Origin: GCA-003244245 sp052390495
GTDB taxonomy: Bacteria; Actinomycetota; Actinomycetes; Mycobacteriales; Pseudonocardiaceae
Reading direction: 5' to 3'
NCBI GenBank assembly: GCA_052390495.1
Contig: JBQTGW010000083.1
Span: 1 to 64,000, forward strand
Length of the DNA stretch: 64,000 bases
Below the pieces are notes generated by a model. That model was not told the origin of the DNA and ran no database searches. It worked only from the letters and a program-made list of their open reading frames with translations. The position numbers and the translations under genes were made by a program. Positions 17,280-24,574 of this stretch are shown here, piece by piece (position 1 is the first letter of the stretch; each line of letters starts with the position of its first letter).

Positions 17280-17554
17280 AGCCCGAGCGTCCGGGCCACC
17301 TCGGCTGCGGGGACCGCCGTCGTGAGACCGGCGTTGAGGTCGGCCAGCCGCTGCTGCGCGACCCGGCCGTCCTCCAGATCGATCATCGCCTGGTAGTGCT
17401 CGACGAGCTCGACGGGCACAATCGCGGCGGCACGCTGATGGCCCCGGCCTCGGGTGACGTAGGTGATCTCTCCACCGAAAGCGGCACGGTTCACGGCGTC
17501 GGAGAACTGGTCTCGGGCCTGGCTGACGGAGAGCTCGGTTGCTTCGGTGCTCAT
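17276..17554 (-). CDS. Phd/YefM-family antitoxin
   Basis: The 92-residue protein starts at ATG 17554 (MSTEATELSVSQARDQFSDA), followed by VTRGRGHQRAAAIVPVELVE, the usual Phd dimer and DNA-binding fold. It is the first gene of a two-gene toxin-antitoxin operon. By family analogy it represses its own promoter and neutralises the RelE-type toxin encoded downstream. Confidence 0.9.
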   Translation of the reverse strand: MSTEATELSVSQARDQFSDAVNRAAFGGEITYVTRGRGHQRAAAIVPVELVEHYQAMIDLEDGRVAQQRLADLNAGLTTAVPAAEVARTLGL

Positions 17555-17603
17555 GCACCCAGTATGTGCTAGGTACGCCAACTTAGCCAGCTTGCTGTTC
17601 CGC

Positions 17604-18170
17604 TCACACGCGCCCTTGCAGCAGGAAGAGGGTGTAGGCCGCGAGGGTGGAGTCATCGGTAATCTCACCGTGGCGGATCATGTTCTCGAAGTCGGTGCGG
17701 GAGATCCATCGGTGGATCATGTCTTGCTCTTCAGGCTCGCGAGCGTACTCGCCAGTGGTCAGGTCCTCGGCGACGAACACGGCGTATGCCTGGCTGCTCA
17801 TGCCGACTGCGGTATGCAGAAAGCCGATCTGGTCGAGACGTCGGGCGCGCAGTCCGGTCTCTTGAGCCAGCTCGTGGCGCGCTAACTCGGCCGGGTCTCC
17901 GTCAGCGCGGTTGGGGAACGCTCCTTGCGGAAACTCCCATGACCGATGAGAAACCGGGTAGCGGTACTGCTCAACCAGATGAAATCCGTCGCGCTCGACC
18001 GGGATGATGAGGGAGAAGTCCGGCTTGTCGATATAGGAATAGATCCCCTGGGAACCATCCGGCCGTTCGATCTCGTCTTCGCGAAGGACCAGCCATGGGT
18101 TCTCGTACACGATCCGTGAAGAAATCCGGCGGATAGTAGACTCGTCAGATTTGCTACTTTGTGGACTCAT
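17604..18170 (-). CDS. Nudix hydrolase, ADP-ribose pyrophosphatase-like
   Basis: The 188-residue protein contains GAFPNRADGDPAELARHELA followed by QETGL, a Nudix box in which the canonical Arg is His and the first Glu of the EE pair is Gln; the other Glu residues remain. The flanking VEQYRYP and WEFPQG fit the ADP-sugar pyrophosphatase group. The start is only about 28 bp from the 3' end of a group II intron transcribed in the same direction, so its message may come from a transcript containing the intron. Confidence 0.87.
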   Translation of the reverse strand: MSPQSSKSDESTIRRISSRIVYENPWLVLREDEIERPDGSQGIYSYIDKPDFSLIIPVERDGFHLVEQYRYPVSHRSWEFPQGAFPNRADGDPAELARHELAQETGLRARRLDQIGFLHTAVGMSSQAYAVFVAEDLTTGEYAREPEEQDMIHRWISRTDFENMIRHGEITDDSTLAAYTLFLLQGRV

Positions 18171-18198
18171 AGCGGTAGTTTATACTACTACTGTGAAG

Positions 18199-18860
18199 TA
18201 GGGAGCAGGCGCGTAGGTTAAACCCCGTTTCCTGCTCCCCCTTCCCAAACCGGACATGAAGTTCTCCCTCATCCGGCTTTCCCCCGGGCAGTCGATCAGT
18301 GGCATTCCCCGACGCCACTCAGGTTGACCACTGACCCCAGCGACGCGCGAGGCTCCTCGGCGGCTAGCTTCCGTCTTGGCCGTTGCGGTCGCACACCCGG
18401 CCCGAGGACCTTCGCTAGGGCGGGTTGTGCTGTCCACGCCGATCCTCGCTACTATGCCTCCTCCGGCTTCCGCTCGACGCTCCACCACTTCTGTTCCACG
18501 ATGGGCTGTGTGATCGTTCCGCTCCCCCTACGCCGGCGGGTTCCTGAGTGCAGCATGTCCAAGGTCTTCGCACCGTCCATGGCCTTCACCCCTGTAGTCC
18601 GGGCCCGGCTCCCGCTCTTTCCCTGCCACGCAGGGGTGCATCGCGACGCGGATACAGGATTCCTCATCGTACGGACCGATCACTTGCCCGCCGCCCAAGG
18701 CGACTTTGTCATGGCGCTTCAACGATCGGGTCTCCCCGCACGCTGGCCACCAGCTACGGGGCCGCTTGGCCGCTACCCCGACCGGACTCTCACCGGTAAG
18801 TCCACCGCAGCTTTGCAGGACACACACCACAGCCACACTGTCACGCTGAGTGATCCCTGA
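18199..18860 (-). ncRNA. group II intron lacking its reverse-transcriptase ORF
   Basis: The minus strand ends in a canonical domain V at 18247-18279: 5' AAGCCGGA pairs with 3' TCCGGTTT, with the AGC triad, a two-base bulge and a GAGA-type loop. Domain VI follows (18199-18240), a strong stem of GGGAGCAGG and CCTGCTCCC with an internal A that could be the branch point. Upstream to about 18860 the strand is rich in the GAGAGTCC / GGGGAGACCC type of paired segments seen in domain I. No maturase frame is present. The 3' end is near 18195; the 5' end is an estimate. Confidence 0.7.
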
Positions 18861-19299
18861 AGGTATGCCGGTCGGACGTGGCTCAGCCCCGACATGTTCC
18901 TGGTTCCAACCGCCGCCAATGCCGATCAGCGAGATCAACCGTCTCACGATCTGGAAGCATCTCCCCGCCTGGCCCTCGCCGAGCGCCATCGCACCCTGGG
19001 GTGCTGCTGGACAGCCATTAGGAGCCGAATCGCTGTTTTAGGCACCCCATGGGCAGCTATTTGGAGCCTAACTGAAGGTCCACCCGGTCAGAGTAGCCCT
19101 AACCTGCGAAGTGACAGTCGATCCGGCCCGTGAGCTGGGCGGTCAACCTGACACCAGGTGTCACTTCGCAGGTCAGGGTAGGATGCGGTTTGAGCATGAT
19201 CAACCCACGCTCAGCCCACGCCGGAAGATCATCCGACTCGCGTGTTGAGCTCACGGCGGCATCAGGGTCGCCGGACCGAGTGGTGAGGAGGCGGACACC
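18861..19299. other. intergenic region between intron and regulator
   Basis: No gene is supported here. It contains two imperfect direct copies of AGCCATTAGGAGCCGAA / AGCTATTTGGAGCCTAA (about 19013 and 19052) and the palindromic operator-like pair described separately. The rest is featureless. Confidence 0.4.
19102..19173. promoter_or_regulatory. 15-bp inverted repeat pair with internal palindrome
   Basis: ACCTGCGAAGTGACA (19102-19116) and its exact complement (19159-19173) are 42 bp apart. Overlapping the right arm is TGACACCAGGTGTCA (19149-19163), a perfect 7-7 palindrome. The group lies 127 bp upstream of the XRE regulator, as expected for autoregulation or a looped operator. Confidence 0.6.
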
Positions 19300-20490
19300 G
19301 TGGATGCCGGCGAGGCGAAGACGGTAGGGGAGCTGCTGCGCGGGATCCGGCTCAAGCGGGATTTGACGTTGGAGGTGGTCGCGGGGCTGGCCGGTATCAG
19401 TGCCGGGTTCCTGTCCCAGGTTGAGCGAGGTCTGGCTCCCCTGGAACGGCTCAAGCACTGGAAAGGCTTGGCTGCCGCTCTCGGCATCCCACTCTGGGAG
19501 CTGATGCGGCTGGAGCTGCCCGCTCCCGGCAATGGTCACACCGACAGCACCATTGAGGCCATGCAAGACGCCCTGGACGCGGCGCAGGTCGGCTATTCCG
19601 GCGGTGAGGTGCTGCCCGTACCAGAGTTACGGCAGCGGGTGACCAGGGTGTACCGGCTCAATCGGCAATGCCGGTTCAAAGAGGCGGGCTTGGCGCTGCC
19701 GGAGCTGATCCGTGATCTGCACACCACGCTGGCTGTTGGCCGTGATCTCGGTACCTTGCTGCCGCTGGGTGTGCTGCTGCACGTGCAGGTGACGCGCATC
19801 TGGCTGAACGCTGCGGAGGCTCATATCAACGTGCGACGCCAGGCTATGTTTCTGGCGCAACATCTCGCTCGGGAGCACAACGAGGCAGCCTCACTCGCTA
19901 CGGCTGCCTACGGGCTTGCTGCGACGCTGGTTGGCGGGGGTTCCTTCGCCCTGGCGCAGACTGTGCTCGACAAAACCACACTGCCACCGGTCACCGTGGA
20001 CACAGCGGGTCTGGTGTGCGCCACACTGGCTTCGCCCCGGGCGCGACTTCTTGCGGTCAGGGGTGGAGACCCGATAGCGCCGCTCGCCGAGGCTGCGGAG
20101 ATCGCGGATCGGTTCGGTGAGGCCGGTGAGGCTGACCCGTACGGGTTCGGTTATGGATCGACGTGCGTCGGTTTTCGGCGAATCAACGTGGCGATGGAAC
20201 TCGGTGATGTCGATGATGCCATCCGCTCGGTGCGTGCAGTCCGCCCGGAGCGGAGCCTGTTCCGGGCGGACCAGGCATTTTACTGGAGAGAAGCCGGACG
20301 TGTACTGGCCCACGCCGGAGGGCCGGTTGCTGAGCCGGTGCGCGCCTATCTGAGAGCGGAAGCTCTCCTTCCCGTGAAGCTCTACCGTAACCTTAAAACC
20401 CGTGAAGTGCTGCGGGAACTGCTGACCCGGGCGCCGGACAACGAGCAGCTACAACAGCTCGCTAAGCGGGCCAGCCTGGAGCAGCGTTAG
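19300..20490 (+). CDS. XRE-family regulator with TPR-like C-terminal domain
   Basis: GTG at 19300 follows GAGGAGGCGGACACC, a strong ribosome-binding site. Residues 8-65 are a Cro/C1-type HTH (TVGELLRGIRLKRDLTLEVV ... SAGFLSQVERG). The remaining ~330 residues are helical repeats. The 396-residue layout is common in Streptomyces and Pseudonocardiales regulators linked to small zinc-binding proteins, and several such small genes follow downstream. Palindromic sequences upstream suggest autoregulation. Confidence 0.85.
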   Translation: MDAGEAKTVGELLRGIRLKRDLTLEVVAGLAGISAGFLSQVERGLAPLERLKHWKGLAAALGIPLWELMRLELPAPGNGHTDSTIEAMQDALDAAQVGYSGGEVLPVPELRQRVTRVYRLNRQCRFKEAGLALPELIRDLHTTLAVGRDLGTLLPLGVLLHVQVTRIWLNAAEAHINVRRQAMFLAQHLAREHNEAASLATAAYGLAATLVGGGSFALAQTVLDKTTLPPVTVDTAGLVCATLASPRARLLAVRGGDPIAPLAEAAEIADRFGEAGEADPYGFGYGSTCVGFRRINVAMELGDVDDAIRSVRAVRPERSLFRADQAFYWREAGRVLAHAGGPVAEPVRAYLRAEALLPVKLYRNLKTREVLRELLTRAPDNEQLQQLAKRASLEQR

Positions 20491-20553
20491 CCCCTCGGGG
20501 GTGCCTTAACTACGCAATAACCATGACGTCACTGAAGTGCCACTCTCTGTCGC

Positions 20554-20742
20554 GTGGATCTCAGCAGCGGTCTAGTAGGACTCATCCAGTGGCCGGTAAT
20601 CGTCATGAGTGCGCTCGTGCTGATAGCGATGCTTGTGGCCTGGATGGTCCAGGCCCGAGCTCGTCGTATTCCGCCCAAGCATAGGTGGGACAAGCGGGTC
20701 CCTCACGACGTCACCGGGCAAAGCGGCGAGGGCGCGCGGTGA
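20554..20742 (+). CDS. small single-span membrane protein
   Basis: The 62-residue protein starts at GTG 20554. One transmembrane segment (about residues 8-32, IQWPVIVMSALVLIAMLVAW) is followed by a basic tail (QARARRIPPKHRWDKR). The stop overlaps the next start (GTGA), so it is the first gene of a coupled chain. Function unknown. Confidence 0.65.
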   Translation: MDLSSGLVGLIQWPVIVMSALVLIAMLVAWMVQARARRIPPKHRWDKRVPHDVTGQSGEGAR

Positions 20743-20954
20743 CCGGGGCGACCAAGGCGATCCTCGTCCAGACGATGGTCGACGCCCAGACCTTGACCGA
20801 GCACCTCATCGACCTTGACGTCATCGCGGCTTCCCGCTCCCGGGGGAGCTATCTCGCACTCTGCGGCGTTGAGGTGCTGGCCGCGAGCATGACCACCGAG
20901 GAGAGTCGCTTCTGTCAGGATTGCATTCGTCGACAGGTCGACCGATGCGGTTGA
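20739..20954 (+). CDS. small zinc-binding-type protein (H..LCG..CxxC)
   Basis: The 71-residue protein begins at GTG 20739, overlapping the previous stop. The pattern HLIDLDV ... YLALCG ... FCQDC places one His and three or more Cys in a likely zinc site. The same family pattern appears at 10431 and 21307, each near an HTH/TPR-like regulator. Confidence 0.6.
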   Translation: MTGATKAILVQTMVDAQTLTEHLIDLDVIAASRSRGSYLALCGVEVLAASMTTEESRFCQDCIRRQVDRCG

Positions 20955-21310
20955 CCGGTACTGAGCTTCTCGACTGGATCGGCCTTCGGCGCGTGACCGA
21001 AGGCGGCGTGGCGCTGCATGGGTCGGACTATGTCCACTGGGGTCGGAAGGTGCCGTGCTACCTGCCCGAGGTCTTCGGCAGGTTGGTCGAGGCCGAGCTG
21101 ATCGACCTGCTCGACGCGAATCGCGAAGGGCTGCGCCGGATGGCGATGACGCCCCGCGGGCTCACTCACTACCAGAAACTGACCGCGAAGCGTGGCCTCC
21201 CCGTAGGCCCCGAAGCAGTCATCCGGAGGCTGCTCGGTCCACCCCCCCGACCGGCCGTTGTCCCCGATTGCGGCCGGTCGGGGGGTCTTGATGAGGAAGC
21301 GATCCGGTGA
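20945..21310 (+). CDS. hypothetical protein (121 aa)
   Basis: ATG at 20945 overlaps the preceding gene by ten bases. The sequence MRLTGTELLDWIGLRRVTEG ... YLPEVFGRLVEAELIDLLDA has a winged-helix-like look, and MTPRGLTHYQKLTAKRG suggests a DNA-binding helix. No family is recognised. It overlaps the following gene (GTGA). Confidence 0.55.
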   Translation: MRLTGTELLDWIGLRRVTEGGVALHGSDYVHWGRKVPCYLPEVFGRLVEAELIDLLDANREGLRRMAMTPRGLTHYQKLTAKRGLPVGPEAVIRRLLGPPPRPAVVPDCGRSGGLDEEAIR

Positions 21311-21633
21311 TAGTCCATTGGCTGTGGTCTCCCGCTGACGAGCGTTCCCACGTGCTGGATGACAACAGTCCCGAACCCGGCTCGGTGACCACACGGTGCG
21401 GACAGGTGTTGTCGTCTCGCAGGGTCACGCTCTACCGAACCGCGCCCAGTCTGGTGATCTGCCCGCAGTGCGTGCCGCCCTCCGAGCATGCGATCCATCT
21501 CGCAGCGTCGATTCGTGAAGACTCCGGCCGGTCGTCGGTTGAGTGGACCCCCCAGCCGACTCCCGACGACCGGTCGGTTCCAGGAAGCAAGGAAACGAGA
21601 CAGCAGGAGGTCCCTGATGAGGAAGCGCCCTAA
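21307..21633 (+). CDS. small zinc-binding-type protein
   Basis: The 108-residue protein starts at GTG 21307. It contains HVLDDN, VTTRCGQV and LVICPQC, the same His..CG..CxxC layout as the 71-residue neighbour, followed by a disordered tail. It overlaps the next gene by 17 bp. Confidence 0.6.
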   Translation: MIVHWLWSPADERSHVLDDNSPEPGSVTTRCGQVLSSRRVTLYRTAPSLVICPQCVPPSEHAIHLAASIREDSGRSSVEWTPQPTPDDRSVPGSKETRQQEVPDEEAP

Positions 21634-21835
21634 GAGCAAGGCGGAAAGGGGCTTGGTGACCATGCGCATCGTGTACGCAGGTCATGGACTCCCACGTGCT
21701 CGTCATCAAGAGCTCAAAGTGGATGTCCGGCGGGGGACGGTCGTAGACGTAGATCACGCAACGGGATTGGTGGCCGTCCGGACGACCATGCCGCTGAACG
21801 AGGTGAGGATCATCAGCATAGAACCGTGCACGTGA
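21617..21835 (+). CDS. hypothetical protein (72 aa)
   Basis: ATG at 21617 follows CAGGAGGTCCCTG, a strong ribosome-binding site. The product has a basic N-terminus (MRKRPKSKAERG) and a beta-rich body (VVDVDHATGLVAVRTTMPLN). It is the last gene of the chain and is followed by a terminator. Confidence 0.6.
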   Translation: MRKRPKSKAERGLVTMRIVYAGHGLPRARHQELKVDVRRGTVVDVDHATGLVAVRTTMPLNEVRIISIEPCT

Positions 21836-21855
21836 ACATCACCCCCAGAAACACC

Positions 21856-21897
21856 GCAACGGCCCCCTCCCAGCCGAAGCTGAAAGGGGGCCGTTGC
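21856..21897 (+). terminator. strong stem-loop terminator
   Basis: GCAACGGCCCCCT (21856-21868) pairs perfectly with 21885-21897 over 13 bp, with a small inner hairpin (CAGC-CGAA-GCTG) in the loop. It closes the small-gene chain and is the last host-like signal before phage genes begin at 21967. Confidence 0.75.
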
Positions 21898-21966
21898 GTG
21901 CTAGGAGAAGCGATGTGTGGTCAGCAGGGGGCGGCCACACGAGCATGAGTTTACTAGACCAGGCAC

Positions 21967-22614
21967 TCAGGACGCGAGCCCGAGAGCGCGGCGCGTAGCG
22001 GAACCGACGACGCCGTCAGGCACCAGATGCGATCTGCGTTGAAACTCACGGACGATCTCCTGGGTGCGCTCGCCGAAGGCCCCGTCCACGATCAGATCGC
22101 CCGCGTAAGACCGGTAGCGGAACTTCAACATGTCCTGGAGACGTCTGACCTCGTCGCCCGAGCTGTCCAACATGAGCACAGGTTCGACAGTCGATTGAGA
22201 GGGCGCGATAACGCCGACAAGGGAGGGGATTGTCCAAGGTCGATTGTCCGCTGCGTATGATCCGGATCGAACCGCGATATGAAAATGCTGTCTATGTTCA
22301 TTCACCCCGTTGTAGCGGACCCATCGTGGAGTCCTGTGATGCCAGTAGAGATCGTTGGCGATGAGCTCTAGCACTCGGTCGTCATGCGTGAGTTCATTCG
22401 TCAATCGATCGATGTCCATTCCTGCCGCTGGATGATGTGTGAAGTCCCGGGCGTAGACCCAGCCGTCCTTGTCTGGATTATGCCAGGAGAACCTCTTCCG
22501 ATGAGCTTCGTCTCCAATCCATCCATCTGAGATCCTCGAACGATCAGGATATTTTGCGTCGAACTGATCGCGCAGGGTCATCAGAGCGGGGACGGACCGG
22601 GGTTGTGACGGCAT
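21967..22614 (-). CDS. phage endolysin (M15-like peptidase plus PG-binding domain)
   Basis: The 215-residue protein has an N-terminal catalytic part (ISDGWIGDEAH, ARDFTHHP, MDIDRL, HRQHFHIAV) with His/Asp residues of the zinc M15 peptidase type found in actinophage lysins. A C-terminal peptidoglycan-binding domain follows (residues ~150-213, LDSSGDEVRRLQDMLKFRYR ... VDGAFGERTQEIVREFQ). A good ribosome-binding site (TAGGAGA) precedes the ATG. It is the last gene of the leftward late operon, beside the membrane genes that may provide holin function. Confidence 0.85.
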   Translation of the reverse strand: MPSQPRSVPALMTLRDQFDAKYPDRSRISDGWIGDEAHRKRFSWHNPDKDGWVYARDFTHHPAAGMDIDRLTNELTHDDRVLELIANDLYWHHRTPRWVRYNGVNEHRQHFHIAVRSGSYAADNRPWTIPSLVGVIAPSQSTVEPVLMLDSSGDEVRRLQDMLKFRYRSYAGDLIVDGAFGERTQEIVREFQRRSHLVPDGVVGSATRRALGLAS

Positions 22615-22623
22615 GACTGTCTC

Positions 22624-23028
22624 CTATTCGTCGGTCACGTCCATTCGAGCGGTCAATGCGTCGATCTGCCGATGGGCGATGGCGAGGTCTGTTTTCAGTC
22701 GAGCGACGACGACGGACATTCGGGCGGTTTCATCATGGGCTACAGTGAGCTGCCTTGCGAATTCGACGCGATCAGTGCGCTGTTCGTCCTCCAGTTCCTC
22801 GATTCTCGTATTGAGATCTGCGACCTGAGTCCGGAGAATATTGCCGTCCTCTTGGAGCTTGTCGATCAGGGTACTCGCCGAGGTGACCAAGGTCGCGTCA
22901 CTCGCGCTGTTCAACTGCCGTAATTCCGCTCGGCGCCGGAACAGGAAGATGATCAGTGGAACAGCACTGCCACCCAGCAGGACGACCAGCAGTTGAAGGA
23001 CGGGTGGCAACTCAGCAAGGTTCGTCAT
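22624..23028 (-). CDS. phage membrane protein with coiled coil (lysis-associated)
   Basis: The 134-residue protein has one N-terminal transmembrane segment (about residues 8-27, LQLLVVLLGGSAVPLIIFLF), a basic RRR stop and a long heptad-like coiled coil to the C-terminus. Its position next to the endolysin suggests a lysis accessory protein, but this is inference. It overlaps the preceding gene by 17 bp. Confidence 0.65.
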   Translation of the reverse strand: MTNLAELPPVLQLLVVLLGGSAVPLIIFLFRRRAELRQLNSASDATLVTSASTLIDKLQEDGNILRTQVADLNTRIEELEDEQRTDRVEFARQLTVAHDETARMSVVVARLKTDLAIAHRQIDALTARMDVTDE

Positions 23029-23467
23029 CGGTGCCGAGTCGGTTCCGTACCCGAGCGGCAGCTCTCATGATCAGGAAGACGCGACCCAAGAGCGTCAGCG
23101 TAAGTCCGAGATATCCCATTCCAGCGACGATTCCATGCAAACCGAGGCCGAGAATGACACCGCCACCGTATATGGCGGTACCCAGCGCGGTGAGAGTGAG
23201 TCCAGTGACTTCGTTCAAAACGTTGCCGGTCAGGATGCTCTGAAGGACCAGGCAGCCGCCGACGACCATGGCGGTCCCCATGATGCGGATGACGACACCG
23301 CCACCGAGGTCCGTGAACGCCCGTGACACGCCTTCTCCGAAGATGAGAGCGACAATGCCGACCGGTATAAGGATCAGGGGCGTGGTGATGGCGGTCTGGG
23401 TGTTCTCCCACGCTCGGTACAGGCGAAGACATGACTCTTTCACGTGGGCGCGGAGTAGGTGCATCAT
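23012..23467 (-). CDS. phage multi-span membrane protein, holin candidate
   Basis: The 151-residue protein has about four hydrophobic segments (TTPLILIPVGIVALIFG, IRIMGTAMVVGGCLVLQSIL, LTLTALGTAIYGGGVILGLG, HGIVAGMGYLGLTLTLLG) between short charged ends. The size and position next to the endolysin fit a holin. No specific family is recognised. Confidence 0.6.
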   Translation of the reverse strand: MMHLLRAHVKESCLRLYRAWENTQTAITTPLILIPVGIVALIFGEGVSRAFTDLGGGVVIRIMGTAMVVGGCLVLQSILTGNVLNEVTGLTLTALGTAIYGGGVILGLGLHGIVAGMGYLGLTLTLLGRVFLIMRAAARVRNRLGTDDEPC

Positions 23468-23476
23468 GTCTCGGTT

Positions 23477-24025
23477 TCACCGAACCGGGTCGGATTTGTG
23501 TGCGCGCAATTCGGGAGCCGCTGCCGTCGCGACGCCCGCCATTGCGCCCCATACGACTCCGATAGACCAGTCCAGGTCGCCGTCCATGGACTTGAGGGTG
23601 ATCGCGGGATTGACGGCCAAAGCGATGGCGAAAGGGCGTATCCAGCTGTCCGGGTCGGCGACGACCCGCTGAGCCAGTGCGCGACGCATGAAGCCGGATT
23701 GGTCCGTGTCGTTCGTCTCGACACCAATCGCGACGGCGGTCTTCACCATGGCCGCCAAGACTCGGCGTTGAAAGCCGGGATGATCGGCGAGGTCTACCGC
23801 GTCAGCGTGGTTGTCTGCCATATGTTGCTCCTTCGTTTTTTCTTCGGAATGAGATGGAGTGATCGATGTGTCGTTGACCTCACCTGTAAGCCGTGCGGTT
23901 ATCGCGGCATCGGGTCGAGACTCCGGTTCAGGTGCTGGTTCGATGACGATCTGCGGGAGGCTCCAGTCAGGTCGACGGTCGTGGTCGGGTTCTCGGCGAC
24001 TCTTCGGGGGCATGGGCAGTGGCAT
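23477..24025 (-). CDS. phage structural/accessory protein with two possible starts
   Basis: From ATG 24025 the frame gives 182 residues. A second in-frame ATG at 23821 gives 117 residues and has a stronger ribosome-binding site (GAAGGAGCAACAT). The 24025 start also has one (GGAGAAAATCA). The C-terminal part (LADHPGFQRRVLAAMVKTAV ... VNPAITLKSMDGDLDWSI) resembles a conserved small protein near actinophage tail genes. Both forms may be made. Confidence 0.6.
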   Translation of the reverse strand: MPLPMPPKSRREPDHDRRPDWSLPQIVIEPAPEPESRPDAAITARLTGEVNDTSITPSHSEEKTKEQHMADNHADAVDLADHPGFQRRVLAAMVKTAVAIGVETNDTDQSGFMRRALAQRVVADPDSWIRPFAIALAVNPAITLKSMDGDLDWSIGVVWGAMAGVATAAAPELRAHKSDPVR

Positions 24026-24037
24026 TGATTTTCTCCA

Positions 24038-24574
24038 TCAGGTCTGGACTCCCCAGCAGTCGCCGGATCCGACCCGCACCCAGCCGGTGCCGGTATTGCG
24101 TCGGGCTCGAAGATGCACCGTCAGCACCCCCAGGTGAGCACCCGGCACCAGTGAGGGTCCCCAATAGAGGCGATTGATTCCGCTGCCTCCCGGTATGGTC
24201 TTGTACCCGAGCGGCTCACCGTTGACGAGCGCATCGACCTGACCCTCGGTGTCAGTGTCGGAGATGGCCGCTGCGGTAACGATCACCTTGGGGTGCTGAC
24301 GAAATACCTGACCTAGATGCGTCATCACCCAGTCACCGCTCTGCGTGCCATTCCACGAGCTCCAGAACTCGGAGTGAAGAGCGCAAGCCAGATAAGGACG
24401 TCCAAGCCCGACACCGGTAGCGGGATCGGGTTGCACCAGAACATTACCGTCCCAGTCGCGCATTGCGACGGTCTCCGGTGAGGCGACTCGCCGCTCTAAT
24501 TCGGCCAGTCGTGACTCCAATAGGGCGATGCGATCCAGTGCAGTACCGCCGGTCGTGGCTATCCGGGCCATCAC
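24038..24574 (-). CDS. phage minor structural protein
   Basis: The 178-residue protein has an N-terminal short coiled coil (ALDRIALLESRLAELERRVA) followed by a beta-rich body (VNGEPLGYKTIPGGSGINRL, VLTVHLRARRNTGTGWVRVG). This is typical of trimeric fibre or tail-tip proteins. Its GTG start overlaps the stop of the large tail protein gene. Confidence 0.6.
   Translation of the reverse strand: MMARIATTGGTALDRIALLESRLAELERRVASPETVAMRDWDGNVLVQPDPATGVGLGRPYLACALHSEFWSSWNGTQSGDWVMTHLGQVFRQHPKVIVTAAAISDTDTEGQVDALVNGEPLGYKTIPGGSGINRLYWGPSLVPGAHLGVLTVHLRARRNTGTGWVRVGSGDCWGVQT

Noticed and set aside
18324..18860. 178-residue plus-strand frame
   Set aside because: It lies over the group II intron core on the opposite strand and shows no family motif or good ribosome-binding site.
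18528..18989. 153-residue minus-strand frame that could be an intron-encoded protein
   Set aside because: It has no reverse-transcriptase motif (no YADD) and reads through structured RNA; chance frames are usual in GC-rich ribozymes.
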